Below, piece by piece: positions 33,620-40,439 of a stretch of DNA of 64,000 bases (positions are counted from its first letter, which is position 1; every line of letters begins with the position of its first letter). Source of the DNA: Paenibacillus polymyxa (GTDB lineage: Bacteria > Bacillota > Bacilli > Paenibacillales > Paenibacillaceae); the NCBI RefSeq assembly GCF_018614975.1, contig NZ_JAGGNR010000030.1, positions 1 to 64,000 on the forward strand. The letters run 5' to 3'. The position numbers were made by a program, and so were the translations under genes. Below the pieces are notes generated by a model. It was not told where the DNA came from. It saw only the letters and a list, made by a program, of their open reading frames with translations, and did no database searches.

Positions 33620-35368
33620 ATGAAACAGCCGTCTACAGGCTCGAGGCTGCTACAGGGTGCATTTGTACTTGGGCTTGCTGCTATTATCTCCAAAATCATT
33701 GGTGCTTTTCAGAAGATTCCATTGCAGAATCTGGGGGGAGACGGTGTTTTTGGCATTTACAATACGGTGTATCCGTTATATATGCTTATTGTTACGCTTG
33801 CTGCTGCAGGGCTGCCTCTGGCCGTATCCAAATTCGTAGCAGAGCAGAATGCACTTGGAAGACCGGACGAGAGCAGAAGAATTATTCGACTATCTTCCCT
33901 ACTGCTCGGGGGAATTGGAATTATAATGGCGCTCTTGATGTATACAGGTGCGCCGCTGATCGCTGACATGATTGGCAACCGCCATGTGGTTCCATCGATT
34001 CGTGCTGCTTCATGGGCGTTATTGTTCGTACCGGTGATGACAGGGCTGCGTGGATATTTTCAAGGGTTACAGCAGATGGTTCCAACAGCGGTATCACAAG
34101 TGGTGGAACAGACAATACGGGTCACTGTCATGATTGTTCTGCTTCTGTGGTTGATGAGACGGGACGCTTCGCTTGAGACTATCGCCGCTGGAGCCATGAT
34201 GGGCTCCGTTGCTGGTGGGATGGTTGGACTGCTTACCATGTTAGGGTACATGGTCCGTCATCGGCGGAAAGGCAAGGAAGAGCGAAACGGGCAATGGGAT
34301 TCGGAATGGAGCAGTAACGGCAGAGAGGTTGAATCAGATCGTCAGGAGAGTCAGGAGAGTAGACCGGTTACGCCACATAAGAAAACGGTGAGTGCTATTA
34401 ACCCTGCTCTGGCAGAAAGATCACGATCCAATGGGGAGTGGATCAAGATGCTGCTCATGTATGCCATTCCCGTCTGTCTCGGGTCGCTCGCCGTACCGCT
34501 GATGAATCTGGTGGATACCTTCACCGTGCCGCGGCTGCTGCGAGGAGAAGGACTGGATGAGATTCAGTCGATGGTTTCCTTCGGCATCTATAACCGTGGA
34601 TTGCCGCTGGTTCAACTGGTGACGATGCTGGCTACGTCACTATCTGTGTTGTTTATTCCGGCGATGGCGGAAGCCCGGTTAAAGGGCGGGCCAGAAGCCG
34701 TACGGCAGCAAGCAGGCCTCGCGCTGCGCTGGTTCTGGTTGATCGGCCTGGCGGCCTCCGCGGGTCTTGCGGTGCTGGCGGAGCCGATTAACCGCATGCT
34801 GTACGGAGATGCCGCAGGCACCGAAGCACTGCGGTATATGGCGCTGACGGCTGCGGGCAGCACCGTCAGCATTATTGCGGCGGCGCTGCTGCAAGGCCTC
34901 GGCGCCGTGCGCGCACCTGCGTTCAGCATGCTGGCCGCCGCAGGCGTCAAGGCGCTGCTGAACGTCATGCTTGTGCCGGCGCTGGGCATCAGCGGCGCGG
35001 CACTGGCAGGCGCAGTCGCCTACATGCTGGCGGCTGGCCTGAATGTGGCGCTGCTGGCGCGACTTGTCGCCCTGCGCCCTGCCCCTGGCGCCGTCCTGGC
35101 AAAGCCGGCGCTGGTGATCGCCGCCATGAGTCTGGCGGCGTTAGGCACGGCCTGGGCCGCCGAAGCGGTACTCGGCGGCATGGGTGTCGCGGCCGACCGC
35201 AGGCTGGCCGCGATGGGCGTGAGCCTGCTGGGCATTGCCGCAGGCTCGGCCGTGTTCTTACTCGCGGCGGCCCGGACAGGGCTACTGACCGCCGCGGAGC
35301 TGGCGGCTGTGCCCAAGTTGGGGCCTCGCCTTGCCAAGCTGCTGCGCAGACTGCGTGTGCTGCGCTAG
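33620..35368 (+). CDS. SpoVB/MurJ-like polysaccharide flippase (YabM-like)
   Basis: MOP-superfamily lipid-linked oligosaccharide flippase with about 14 membrane segments. The 582-aa product starts with GAFVLGLAAIISKIIGAFQKIPL, the usual SpoVB/YabM signature. ATG 33620 has AGGAGGGA upstream; the 33590 extension is leader. Odd: a hydrophilic loop of about 60 residues (near nt 34250-34440) interrupts the middle. The last ~700 nt (from about 34640) are strikingly GC-rich and Ala/Leu-rich compared with the first half, unlike neighbouring genes. It is in the yabM position of B. subtilis. Whether the substrate is lipid II or a polysaccharide intermediate is unknown. Confidence 0.9.
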   Translation: MKQPSTGSRLLQGAFVLGLAAIISKIIGAFQKIPLQNLGGDGVFGIYNTVYPLYMLIVTLAAAGLPLAVSKFVAEQNALGRPDESRRIIRLSSLLLGGIGIIMALLMYTGAPLIADMIGNRHVVPSIRAASWALLFVPVMTGLRGYFQGLQQMVPTAVSQVVEQTIRVTVMIVLLLWLMRRDASLETIAAGAMMGSVAGGMVGLLTMLGYMVRHRRKGKEERNGQWDSEWSSNGREVESDRQESQESRPVTPHKKTVSAINPALAERSRSNGEWIKMLLMYAIPVCLGSLAVPLMNLVDTFTVPRLLRGEGLDEIQSMVSFGIYNRGLPLVQLVTMLATSLSVLFIPAMAEARLKGGPEAVRQQAGLALRWFWLIGLAASAGLAVLAEPINRMLYGDAAGTEALRYMALTAAGSTVSIIAAALLQGLGAVRAPAFSMLAAAGVKALLNVMLVPALGISGAALAGAVAYMLAAGLNVALLARLVALRPAPGAVLAKPALVIAAMSLAALGTAWAAEAVLGGMGVAADRRLAAMGVSLLGIAAGSAVFLLAAARTGLLTAAELAAVPKLGPRLAKLLRRLRVLR

Positions 35369-35434
35369 CTCCATGCTCACGGTGCTTGTACACCCAGCAC
35401 AGCTAATATGCAATTATAGGATATCGAATGATTC

Positions 35435-35443
35435 TGGTATAAT
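35435..35443 (+). promoter_or_regulatory. Extended -10 promoter of yabN
   Basis: TGGTATAAT: consensus -10 TATAAT (35438-35443) with the upstream TG of extended -10 promoters. No clear -35. Confidence 0.5.
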
Positions 35444-35515
35444 ACGTGTAATTAGTCCTGTTCAGCACGATAATTGTAAGCTTGCAACAGGATAGTCCGG
35501 ATGGAGGTTTACGTA

Positions 35516-37009
35516 ATGAGTGCAGCTTTAACCGTAGTGGGTCTTGGATCTGGAGATGCAGACCAACTGACCGTAGGTATTATCAAAAAAATGAAACATG
35601 CAGCTACGCTGTATGTACGTACTCTGGATCATCCCGTATTGAATGATCTGAAGCAAGAGGGAATGGAGATGACATCATTTGATGCCATCTATGAGGCGAA
35701 GTCCTCCTTCCCCGAGGTGTATGATGAGATCGCGAACCAACTGATAGAAGCCGCTCGCAAGGGTGAGGCCGGAACCGAGATTGTGTATGCTGTACCCGGT
35801 CATCCCATGGTGGCAGAAGCAAGTGTACGCCTGCTCAAAGAACGTTGTCCGCAGATGGGCATTTCACTACGTGTCATGGGCGGAGAGAGCTTCCTGGACG
35901 AAGCCTTTATCCGGCTTGGATTCGACCCGATTGAAGGTTTTCAACTTCTGGATGCCAGCAGCCTGAACACGGAACTGGTACAACCACAGCTACATACGTT
36001 GATCGGACAAGTCTACGATGTGTTCACTGCTTCAGATGTGAAGCTATGCCTGATGGAGGTTTACCCGGATGATTATCCGGTATTTGTGGGTCACGCGTTG
36101 GGCGTACAGGGCCAGGAGGTCATTCACAAGATTCCATTGCACGAACTGGACCGGATCGAAGGGTACGGTAATCTGTCACTGATCTATGTACCGAAGAACA
36201 CCGATGATGCCCTGCGTCGCCGTTCCTTTGCGCGTTTGCATGAGATCGTCAATATTCTTCGCAGTCCGGGTGGCTGCCCATGGGATCAGGAGCAGACGCA
36301 TCAGTCCATTCGCAAAAACCTGATTGAAGAGACGTATGAGGTCATTGAGACGATTGATGAGGATGATCCCGACCATATGAAAGAAGAGCTGGGTGATCTG
36401 CTGCTGCAGATTTTATTGCATTCCCAGATGGAAGAAGAAGTGGGCACATTTAATGTGTATGATGTCATAGAGGGCTTGAATGATAAGCTGATCTTCCGCC
36501 ATCCACATGTTTTTGGCGATAATCTGGCAGAAGATGTGAATGAAGCTCTTCAGAACTGGGAACAGATGAAGGCAGAGGAGAAGAAGCGCAAAGGCCAGGA
36601 TCAGCAGAAGGTTTCCGTGCTGGATGGCATACCGCGTGACTTGCCTGCATTGATGAAGGGATACAAGTTACAGAAGAAAGCAGCCAAAGTAGGCTTTGAC
36701 TGGGATGATGTTGAAGGTGTGTTTGCCAAGATCGAGGAAGAGCTTGCGGAGTTGAAAGAAGCGGTGCAACAAGGCCAGTCTGCGGAAGAACGGAAGCTCG
36801 AACTGGGTGATTTATTATTCGCAGCTGCGAACGTTGCAAGATTCATCGATACGGACCCGGAAGAGGCGCTTGCTGCGACCAACCGCAAGTTCGTCGGGCG
36901 GTTCCAGTACATTGAGGAGCGTTTACGTGAACAGGGAAGAACACCAGCAGATAGCAATGTAGAAGAGATGGAGCAATTCTGGCAGGATGCGAAGAAGGCA
37001 GGATTATAA
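35516..37009 (+). CDS. yabN: Tetrapyrrole methylase/MazG fusion protein YabN
   Basis: Two-domain protein of 497 aa: an N-terminal tetrapyrrole methylase-like domain (about residues 1-225, VVGLGSGDADQLT, AVPGHPMVAEAS) and two MazG NTP pyrophosphatase repeats (about 250-360 and 375-490, GGCPWDQEQTHQSIR, EETYEVIE, EELAELKEA, LGDLLFA). MazG proteins hydrolyse non-canonical or excess NTPs. ATG 35516 has GGAGGTT upstream; ATG 35501 is inside the ribosome-site region. Conserved after the YabM-like gene. Confidence 0.95.
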   Translation: MSAALTVVGLGSGDADQLTVGIIKKMKHAATLYVRTLDHPVLNDLKQEGMEMTSFDAIYEAKSSFPEVYDEIANQLIEAARKGEAGTEIVYAVPGHPMVAEASVRLLKERCPQMGISLRVMGGESFLDEAFIRLGFDPIEGFQLLDASSLNTELVQPQLHTLIGQVYDVFTASDVKLCLMEVYPDDYPVFVGHALGVQGQEVIHKIPLHELDRIEGYGNLSLIYVPKNTDDALRRRSFARLHEIVNILRSPGGCPWDQEQTHQSIRKNLIEETYEVIETIDEDDPDHMKEELGDLLLQILLHSQMEEEVGTFNVYDVIEGLNDKLIFRHPHVFGDNLAEDVNEALQNWEQMKAEEKKRKGQDQQKVSVLDGIPRDLPALMKGYKLQKKAAKVGFDWDDVEGVFAKIEEELAELKEAVQQGQSAEERKLELGDLLFAAANVARFIDTDPEEALAATNRKFVGRFQYIEERLREQGRTPADSNVEEMEQFWQDAKKAGL

Positions 37010-37317
37010 CGGGTTCAATTATCTGGAAAATACCGATAAACCTTATTCCATCATACTATGCAGTGTGTTATGATAATACGAACATGTGTTCATCTGTGTA
37101 AACTGGGGTTGGTGTTTAGCGACAGATGGTTTCGGGTACTGGTCATAGACTGTTGCCTGCGGACCATCGACAAAAAGCTAAAAAAAGTCGCGGACCAAGG
37201 CAGGATTTCAGATACCAAGCCAGAATACATGTGTAGTGACCTAACGCGAACCAGCGGCAATTGATGTATTGTCAGGGATCGCAGATACTTTTTTTTCAAT
37301 TTGGGAGGCTTTTAAAA
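37010..37317 (+). promoter_or_regulatory. Upstream region of the HU gene
   Basis: 308 nt without a supported gene. An extended -10 (TGTTATGAT, -10 hexamer 37069-37074) is the best promoter candidate, giving a leader of about 240 nt. A CATACTA (37052-37058) is also present but lacks a good -35. No terminator with a T run is visible after yabN. Confidence 0.35.
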
Positions 37318-37590
37318 ATGAACAAAACAGATCTGATTAACAACATTTCAACCAAAAGTGGTTTGACTAAAAAAGACGTTGAGTCCGTATTGAACGGCTT
37401 TTTGGGAGAAATTACAGATGCACTTGCCAGCGGAGACAAAGTACAATTGATCGGCTTTGGCACTTTTGAGACCCGCAAACGTTCCGGTCGTACCGGACGT
37501 AACCCACAAACAGGGAATGAAATCGTGATTCCTGAGTCCACTGTTCCTGCATTCAAAGCAGGCAACAAACTTAAAGAAGCCGTAAATTAA
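37318..37590 (+). CDS. hup: Nucleoid-associated protein HU
   Basis: The 90-aa DNA-bending protein begins MNKTDLINNISTKSGLTKKD and has the beta-arm GFGTFETRKRSGRTGRNPQTG. Start ATG 37318 with GGGAGG 10 nt upstream; the longer frame from 37261 is leader. Its stop codon overlaps the rqcP start (TAATG), so the two are translationally coupled. In B. subtilis hbs lies elsewhere, and yabO follows yabN directly. Confidence 0.97.
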   Translation: MNKTDLINNISTKSGLTKKDVESVLNGFLGEITDALASGDKVQLIGFGTFETRKRSGRTGRNPQTGNEIVIPESTVPAFKAGNKLKEAVN

Positions 37591-37868
37591 TGCGTCTTGA
37601 TAAATTCCTGAAGGTCTCCCGGCTAATCAAACGCCGCACTGTGGCCAAGGACGTCTCTGAACAAGGACGTGTTCTGGTGAACGGACGTGAAGCAAAGCCC
37701 AGCGCCACTGTCAAAGTGGGCGATGAGCTGACGGTTCAGTTCGGTCAGAAACTGGTCACCGTGAGGGTGGAACGAATTGCGGAGAGTACCAAGAAGGATG
37801 AGGCGAGCAGCCTCTACACCTTGGTGAAAGAAGAGCCGATCGCCAAGGATAACGGAATGAACTGGTAA
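37590..37868 (+). CDS. rqcP: RqcP (YabO), S4-domain ribosome quality control protein
   Basis: Hsp15-type S4 RNA-binding protein. RqcP acts with RqcH to add alanine tails to peptides stuck on stalled 50S subunits in B. subtilis. The 92-aa product starts MRLDKFLKVSRLIKRRTVAK and has the S4 core GRVLVNGREAKPSATVKVGD. The ATG overlaps the HU stop by one base and has no separate ribosome site, so it depends on HU translation. Confidence 0.95.
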   Translation: MRLDKFLKVSRLIKRRTVAKDVSEQGRVLVNGREAKPSATVKVGDELTVQFGQKLVTVRVERIAESTKKDEASSLYTLVKEEPIAKDNGMNW

Positions 37869-37913
37869 CAGTACATCTGGTATTAAATATTCATTCAATG
37901 CAAGTTGAATCGA

Positions 37914-37948
37914 AACGTCCTCCTGTAACAGGGAGGGCGTTTTTGTTT
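37914..37948 (+). terminator. Intrinsic terminator after rqcP
   Basis: ACGTCCTCCTG / CAGGGAGGGCGT with two G-U pairs, 3-nt loop, then TTTTGTTTTT. Confidence 0.92.
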
Positions 37949-37984
37949 TTACTAGATGCCAGGTTATTAGTTCAACAACGCTGG

Positions 37985-38014
37985 TTCTATTCCAACCTTC
38001 ACCCCCATAAGCTA
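37985..38014 (+). promoter_or_regulatory. Possible mother-cell promoter of yabP
   Basis: CATAAGCT (38006-38013) resembles a sigma-E -10 (CATACAAT) and, as CATAAGCTA, also fits the sigma-K -10 CATANNNTA. TTCTATT (37985-37991) is a weak -35 with a 14-bp spacer. yabPQ are sigma-E genes in B. subtilis. Confidence 0.3.
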
Positions 38015-38039
38015 GGTGTAAGAAGGAGGGGTACATGCC

Positions 38040-38324
38040 ATGGTTGAGCACGGTAAGGCCAAACAGCATCATCTGAGCATGCAGAATCGGAAACTGCTGG
38101 ATCTGACGGGTGTCTCCAACGTGGAGAGCTTCGACAGTGAGGAATTTTTGCTGCAGACTGAACTTGGGCATCTGACCATCCGGGGGCACAATTTACATAT
38201 CAAAAACCTGAGCCTGGAGGAAGGTCTGTTATCCATTGAAGGCACAGTCAGTTCGCTCCAATATCTGGACCCCGGTTCCCAGTCCAAAAATGGTAAAGGC
38301 CTGTTTGGCAAGATGTTCCGATGA
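38040..38324 (+). CDS. yabP: Sporulation protein YabP
   Basis: Spore-coat/cortex-related YabP family, 94 aa; made in the mother cell in B. subtilis, and loss of the yabPQ locus affects cortex assembly. Conserved core: GVSNVESFDSEEFLLQTELGHLTIRGHNLHIKNL. ATG 38040 follows AGAAGGAGG (38021-38029); another ATG at 38035 is out of frame. It overlaps yabQ by 4 nt. Confidence 0.94.
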   Translation: MVEHGKAKQHHLSMQNRKLLDLTGVSNVESFDSEEFLLQTELGHLTIRGHNLHIKNLSLEEGLLSIEGTVSSLQYLDPGSQSKNGKGLFGKMFR

Positions 38325-38890
38325 GTCCGGATACTCAATGGATCACATTGATGTGGATGCTTACCTCGGGGGTCGTGATGGGAATGGCCTACGACAGTTA
38401 CCGGGTACTGTCCGGACAGCTGCGGTTTCCGAGATGGAGTATACACACGCTCGATCTGTTGTACTGGGTTGCTTCCGCGCTGTTCGTTTTTCGGATGCTA
38501 TACGCCGGAAACCACGGACAGTTGCGGTTTTATGTCTTTTTGGGGCTGATTATAGGGGTTTGCTTCTATTTTTGGCTTTTAAGTGTTACAACCCAGCGTT
38601 TTGTGGTAATGTTAATTAAACTCGCAAGGACGCTGATTCATTGGTGTGGACATATCCTTCACATCCTGATCGTTATGCCGGCTAAAGGAATTTATAAGTT
38701 AATTCGCGTATTATTCGGTTTTGTAATTGCGATACTATTATTTCTGGGCAGGCTGGTGCTGCAATGTTTGGTACCTTTCGGCAAGTTGTTCCGCTGGATG
38801 TTTAGGCCGCTCCTGAAATATTGGGTAACGCCACGCTTCATGATCCGTGTGGGTACAAGAATTGCAGCGATGTGGAAACGCTGGTTTTAA
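38321..38890 (+). CDS. yabQ: Spore cortex biosynthesis protein YabQ
   Basis: A 189-aa membrane protein needed for cortex formation, located in the outer forespore membrane in B. subtilis. Family start WITLMWMLTSGVVMGMAYDSYRVL is seen; about four hydrophobic segments follow, then a basic tail. The ATGA overlap with yabP implies coupled translation. divIC follows after 11 nt. Confidence 0.92.
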   Translation: MSPDTQWITLMWMLTSGVVMGMAYDSYRVLSGQLRFPRWSIHTLDLLYWVASALFVFRMLYAGNHGQLRFYVFLGLIIGVCFYFWLLSVTTQRFVVMLIKLARTLIHWCGHILHILIVMPAKGIYKLIRVLFGFVIAILLFLGRLVLQCLVPFGKLFRWMFRPLLKYWVTPRFMIRVGTRIAAMWKRWF

Positions 38891-38901
38891 GGAGGTCCGT
38901 A

Positions 38902-39237
38902 ATGGGTAGAACACCTGTGGGAAGATCAAAGGCTCCAACTAACCAAGGAAAATCTGCTGGTGCAAAAAGGCGCCTTATGCTTTGGATGACGTTTATGATT
39001 GTATTTGTAATCTGGGCAGGATATACATTCCTTGTGCAGACTGCACAAATTTCGGACAAGAGTTCTCATCTGGCCACTCAGCAAGCTTCAAAGGAAGATA
39101 CGTTGAAGAAGCTGGAACAGTTGAAGTACGAAGTCAGCCGGTTGAATGACCCTGAATACATAGGACAGCTGGCACGGAAAAAAGGATATTATCTTCCTGA
39201 GGAAACGCCGATTCAGGTTGAAGAGTCAGGGAACTGA
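38902..39237 (+). CDS. divIC: Cell division protein DivIC (FtsB-like)
   Basis: Bitopic septum protein that forms a complex with FtsL and DivIB. The 111-aa product has a basic cytosolic N-terminus, one membrane segment (about residues 30-50) and an extracytoplasmic coiled coil (about 53-85) ending DPEYIGQLARKKGYYLPEE, the FtsB/DivIC signature. ATG 38902 follows AAGGAGGTC; the longer frame from 38821 lies within yabQ. Confidence 0.95.
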   Translation: MGRTPVGRSKAPTNQGKSAGAKRRLMLWMTFMIVFVIWAGYTFLVQTAQISDKSSHLATQQASKEDTLKKLEQLKYEVSRLNDPEYIGQLARKKGYYLPEETPIQVEESGN

Positions 39238-39331
39238 TGGAATTCGGTCTATTACCGAGCTAGGTTTGTTATCCGTGTGTCTGAAGCCGTTAAACCGGAA
39301 AAAATAGGCTCTCTGATGGGGTAGTGTTCAG

Positions 39332-39361
39332 TTGACCTTGGTTTACGGCATAAGGTATAAT
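39332..39361 (+). promoter_or_regulatory. Sigma-A promoter of yabR
   Basis: TTGACC (39332-39337), 18-bp spacer, TATAAT (39356-39361). Confidence 0.7.
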
Positions 39362-39435
39362 TACATTAGCGCAACATTGATTTTGGCATTCAAAAAATCG
39401 GGTTGTATATTTTTAAGGGAGGATCATTTTATTCT

Positions 39436-39966
39436 ATGGCAATTGAAGTGGGCACCAAGTTAGAGGGCAAGGTGACAGGAATCACGCATTTTGGAGCATT
39501 TGTGGATCTGTCAGGAGGTGTCACGGGTCTCGTTCACATCTCGGAAATCGCCGACAATTACGTCAAAGATGTCAACGACCACCTGAAGCTGAATGACCTC
39601 GTTACAGTGAAGGTTATCAACGTTGACAAGGATGGTAAGATCGGACTTTCCATTAAGCAAGCTGTTGACAAACCGGTTGAGCAACAAACCCAATCTAGAC
39701 CCCCGAGAGCTCCTAGACCGGAACGCAGTGGAGGAGATCGCGAACGATTCAGCGGCGGAGGCCCAAGTGGTGGCCAAGGTCGTAGTGGTGGCGGCGGTGG
39801 ATTTAACCGTGGTGATCGCGGAGGCCGTTCTTTCAAGCCCGCAGCAGGCAAACCTTCATTTGAGGATAAAATGTCACGCTTCCTGAAAGATAGTGAAGAG
39901 CGGATCTCATCGCTTAAGAAGAACACAGAAGGCAAACGCGGAGGCCGTGGGGCCAAGCGTGTGTAA
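39436..39966 (+). CDS. yabR: S1-domain RNA-binding protein YabR with Gly/Arg-rich region
   Basis: The 176-aa product has an N-terminal S1 domain (about residues 3-75, GTKLEGKVTGITHFGAFVDL, VHISEIA) as in general stress protein 13/YabR. It then has a Pro/Arg/Gly-rich disordered stretch (about 80-135) with many RG/GG steps, and a short helical basic tail. The low-complexity part makes it longer than the ~128-aa B. subtilis YabR. ATG 39436 is chosen because the S1 domain starts there; GGGAGGAT is 11-12 nt upstream. Own promoter and terminator, so single-gene unit. RNA target unknown. Confidence 0.93.
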   Translation: MAIEVGTKLEGKVTGITHFGAFVDLSGGVTGLVHISEIADNYVKDVNDHLKLNDLVTVKVINVDKDGKIGLSIKQAVDKPVEQQTQSRPPRAPRPERSGGDRERFSGGGPSGGQGRSGGGGGFNRGDRGGRSFKPAAGKPSFEDKMSRFLKDSEERISSLKKNTEGKRGGRGAKRV

Positions 39967-39997
39967 TCTGTCACAACCTGATCTAAACATATAAGTA

Positions 39998-40028
39998 AAA
40001 CCGTTAGCCCATAGGCTAACGGTTTTTT
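39998..40028 (+). terminator. Intrinsic terminator after yabR
   Basis: Perfect 12-bp stem AAACCGTTAGCC / GGCTAACGGTTT with a 4-nt loop, then TTTTT. Confidence 0.96.
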
Positions 40029-40127
40029 TGCGTTTCATTAACAGATAATTAGTTGAATAGCTTTTTTTGTAAGGTGAGGCTCCACATCACCAGTTTTTCT
40101 GCATGGCAAAATGGAACCATAAGAACA

Positions 40128-40381
40128 TTTGTCGTCTACCATTTTTTACCGACAGGTTTCCGTGGCATTCCACAGCTATCCTGCTCAAATGATGGCGAGA
40201 CCAAACCATCTCCGGTTCAAAATCAGACATTCCGATTGTCGGAATCAAGTAGGAGAATGAATGAAACCACAATAAGGCCGGGGGTTTCGCTCCACCGCGC
40301 CAGGCTCGTTTCTTTTGTCGTAAACTTTTTGGACCCTGCCCACCTATTCTGACAAACTACGTCTTCTAATCTATCTATAAT
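40128..40381 (+). promoter_or_regulatory. spoIIE promoter with Spo0A-box-like sites
   Basis: -10 TATAAT (40376-40381) and -35-like CTGACA (40349-40354) are 21 bp apart. This overlong spacing is typical of Spo0A-activated sigma-A promoters such as B. subtilis spoIIE. TTTGTC-core sites lie upstream at 40128-40136, 40236-40244 and 40313-40324, and one overlaps the -35 (TTCTGACAAA, 40347-40356). None is an exact TGTCGAA. A palindrome ATTCCGA-TTG-TCGGAAT spans 40229-40245. The 409-nt gap holds no gene. Confidence 0.65.
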
Positions 40382-40439
40382 CAGAACCATCGAGAACGAA
40401 ACACGAAAATTCAAATTAATCGAATGGGGTGCCTTGAGG

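Noticed and set aside
37058-37264. 68-codon frame before the HU gene
   Set aside because: Cys/Arg-rich product without family resemblance or ribosome site, overlapping the likely promoter.
40053-40352. 99-codon frame before spoIIE
   Set aside because: Overlaps the spoIIE control sites, no ribosome site, composition not protein-like.
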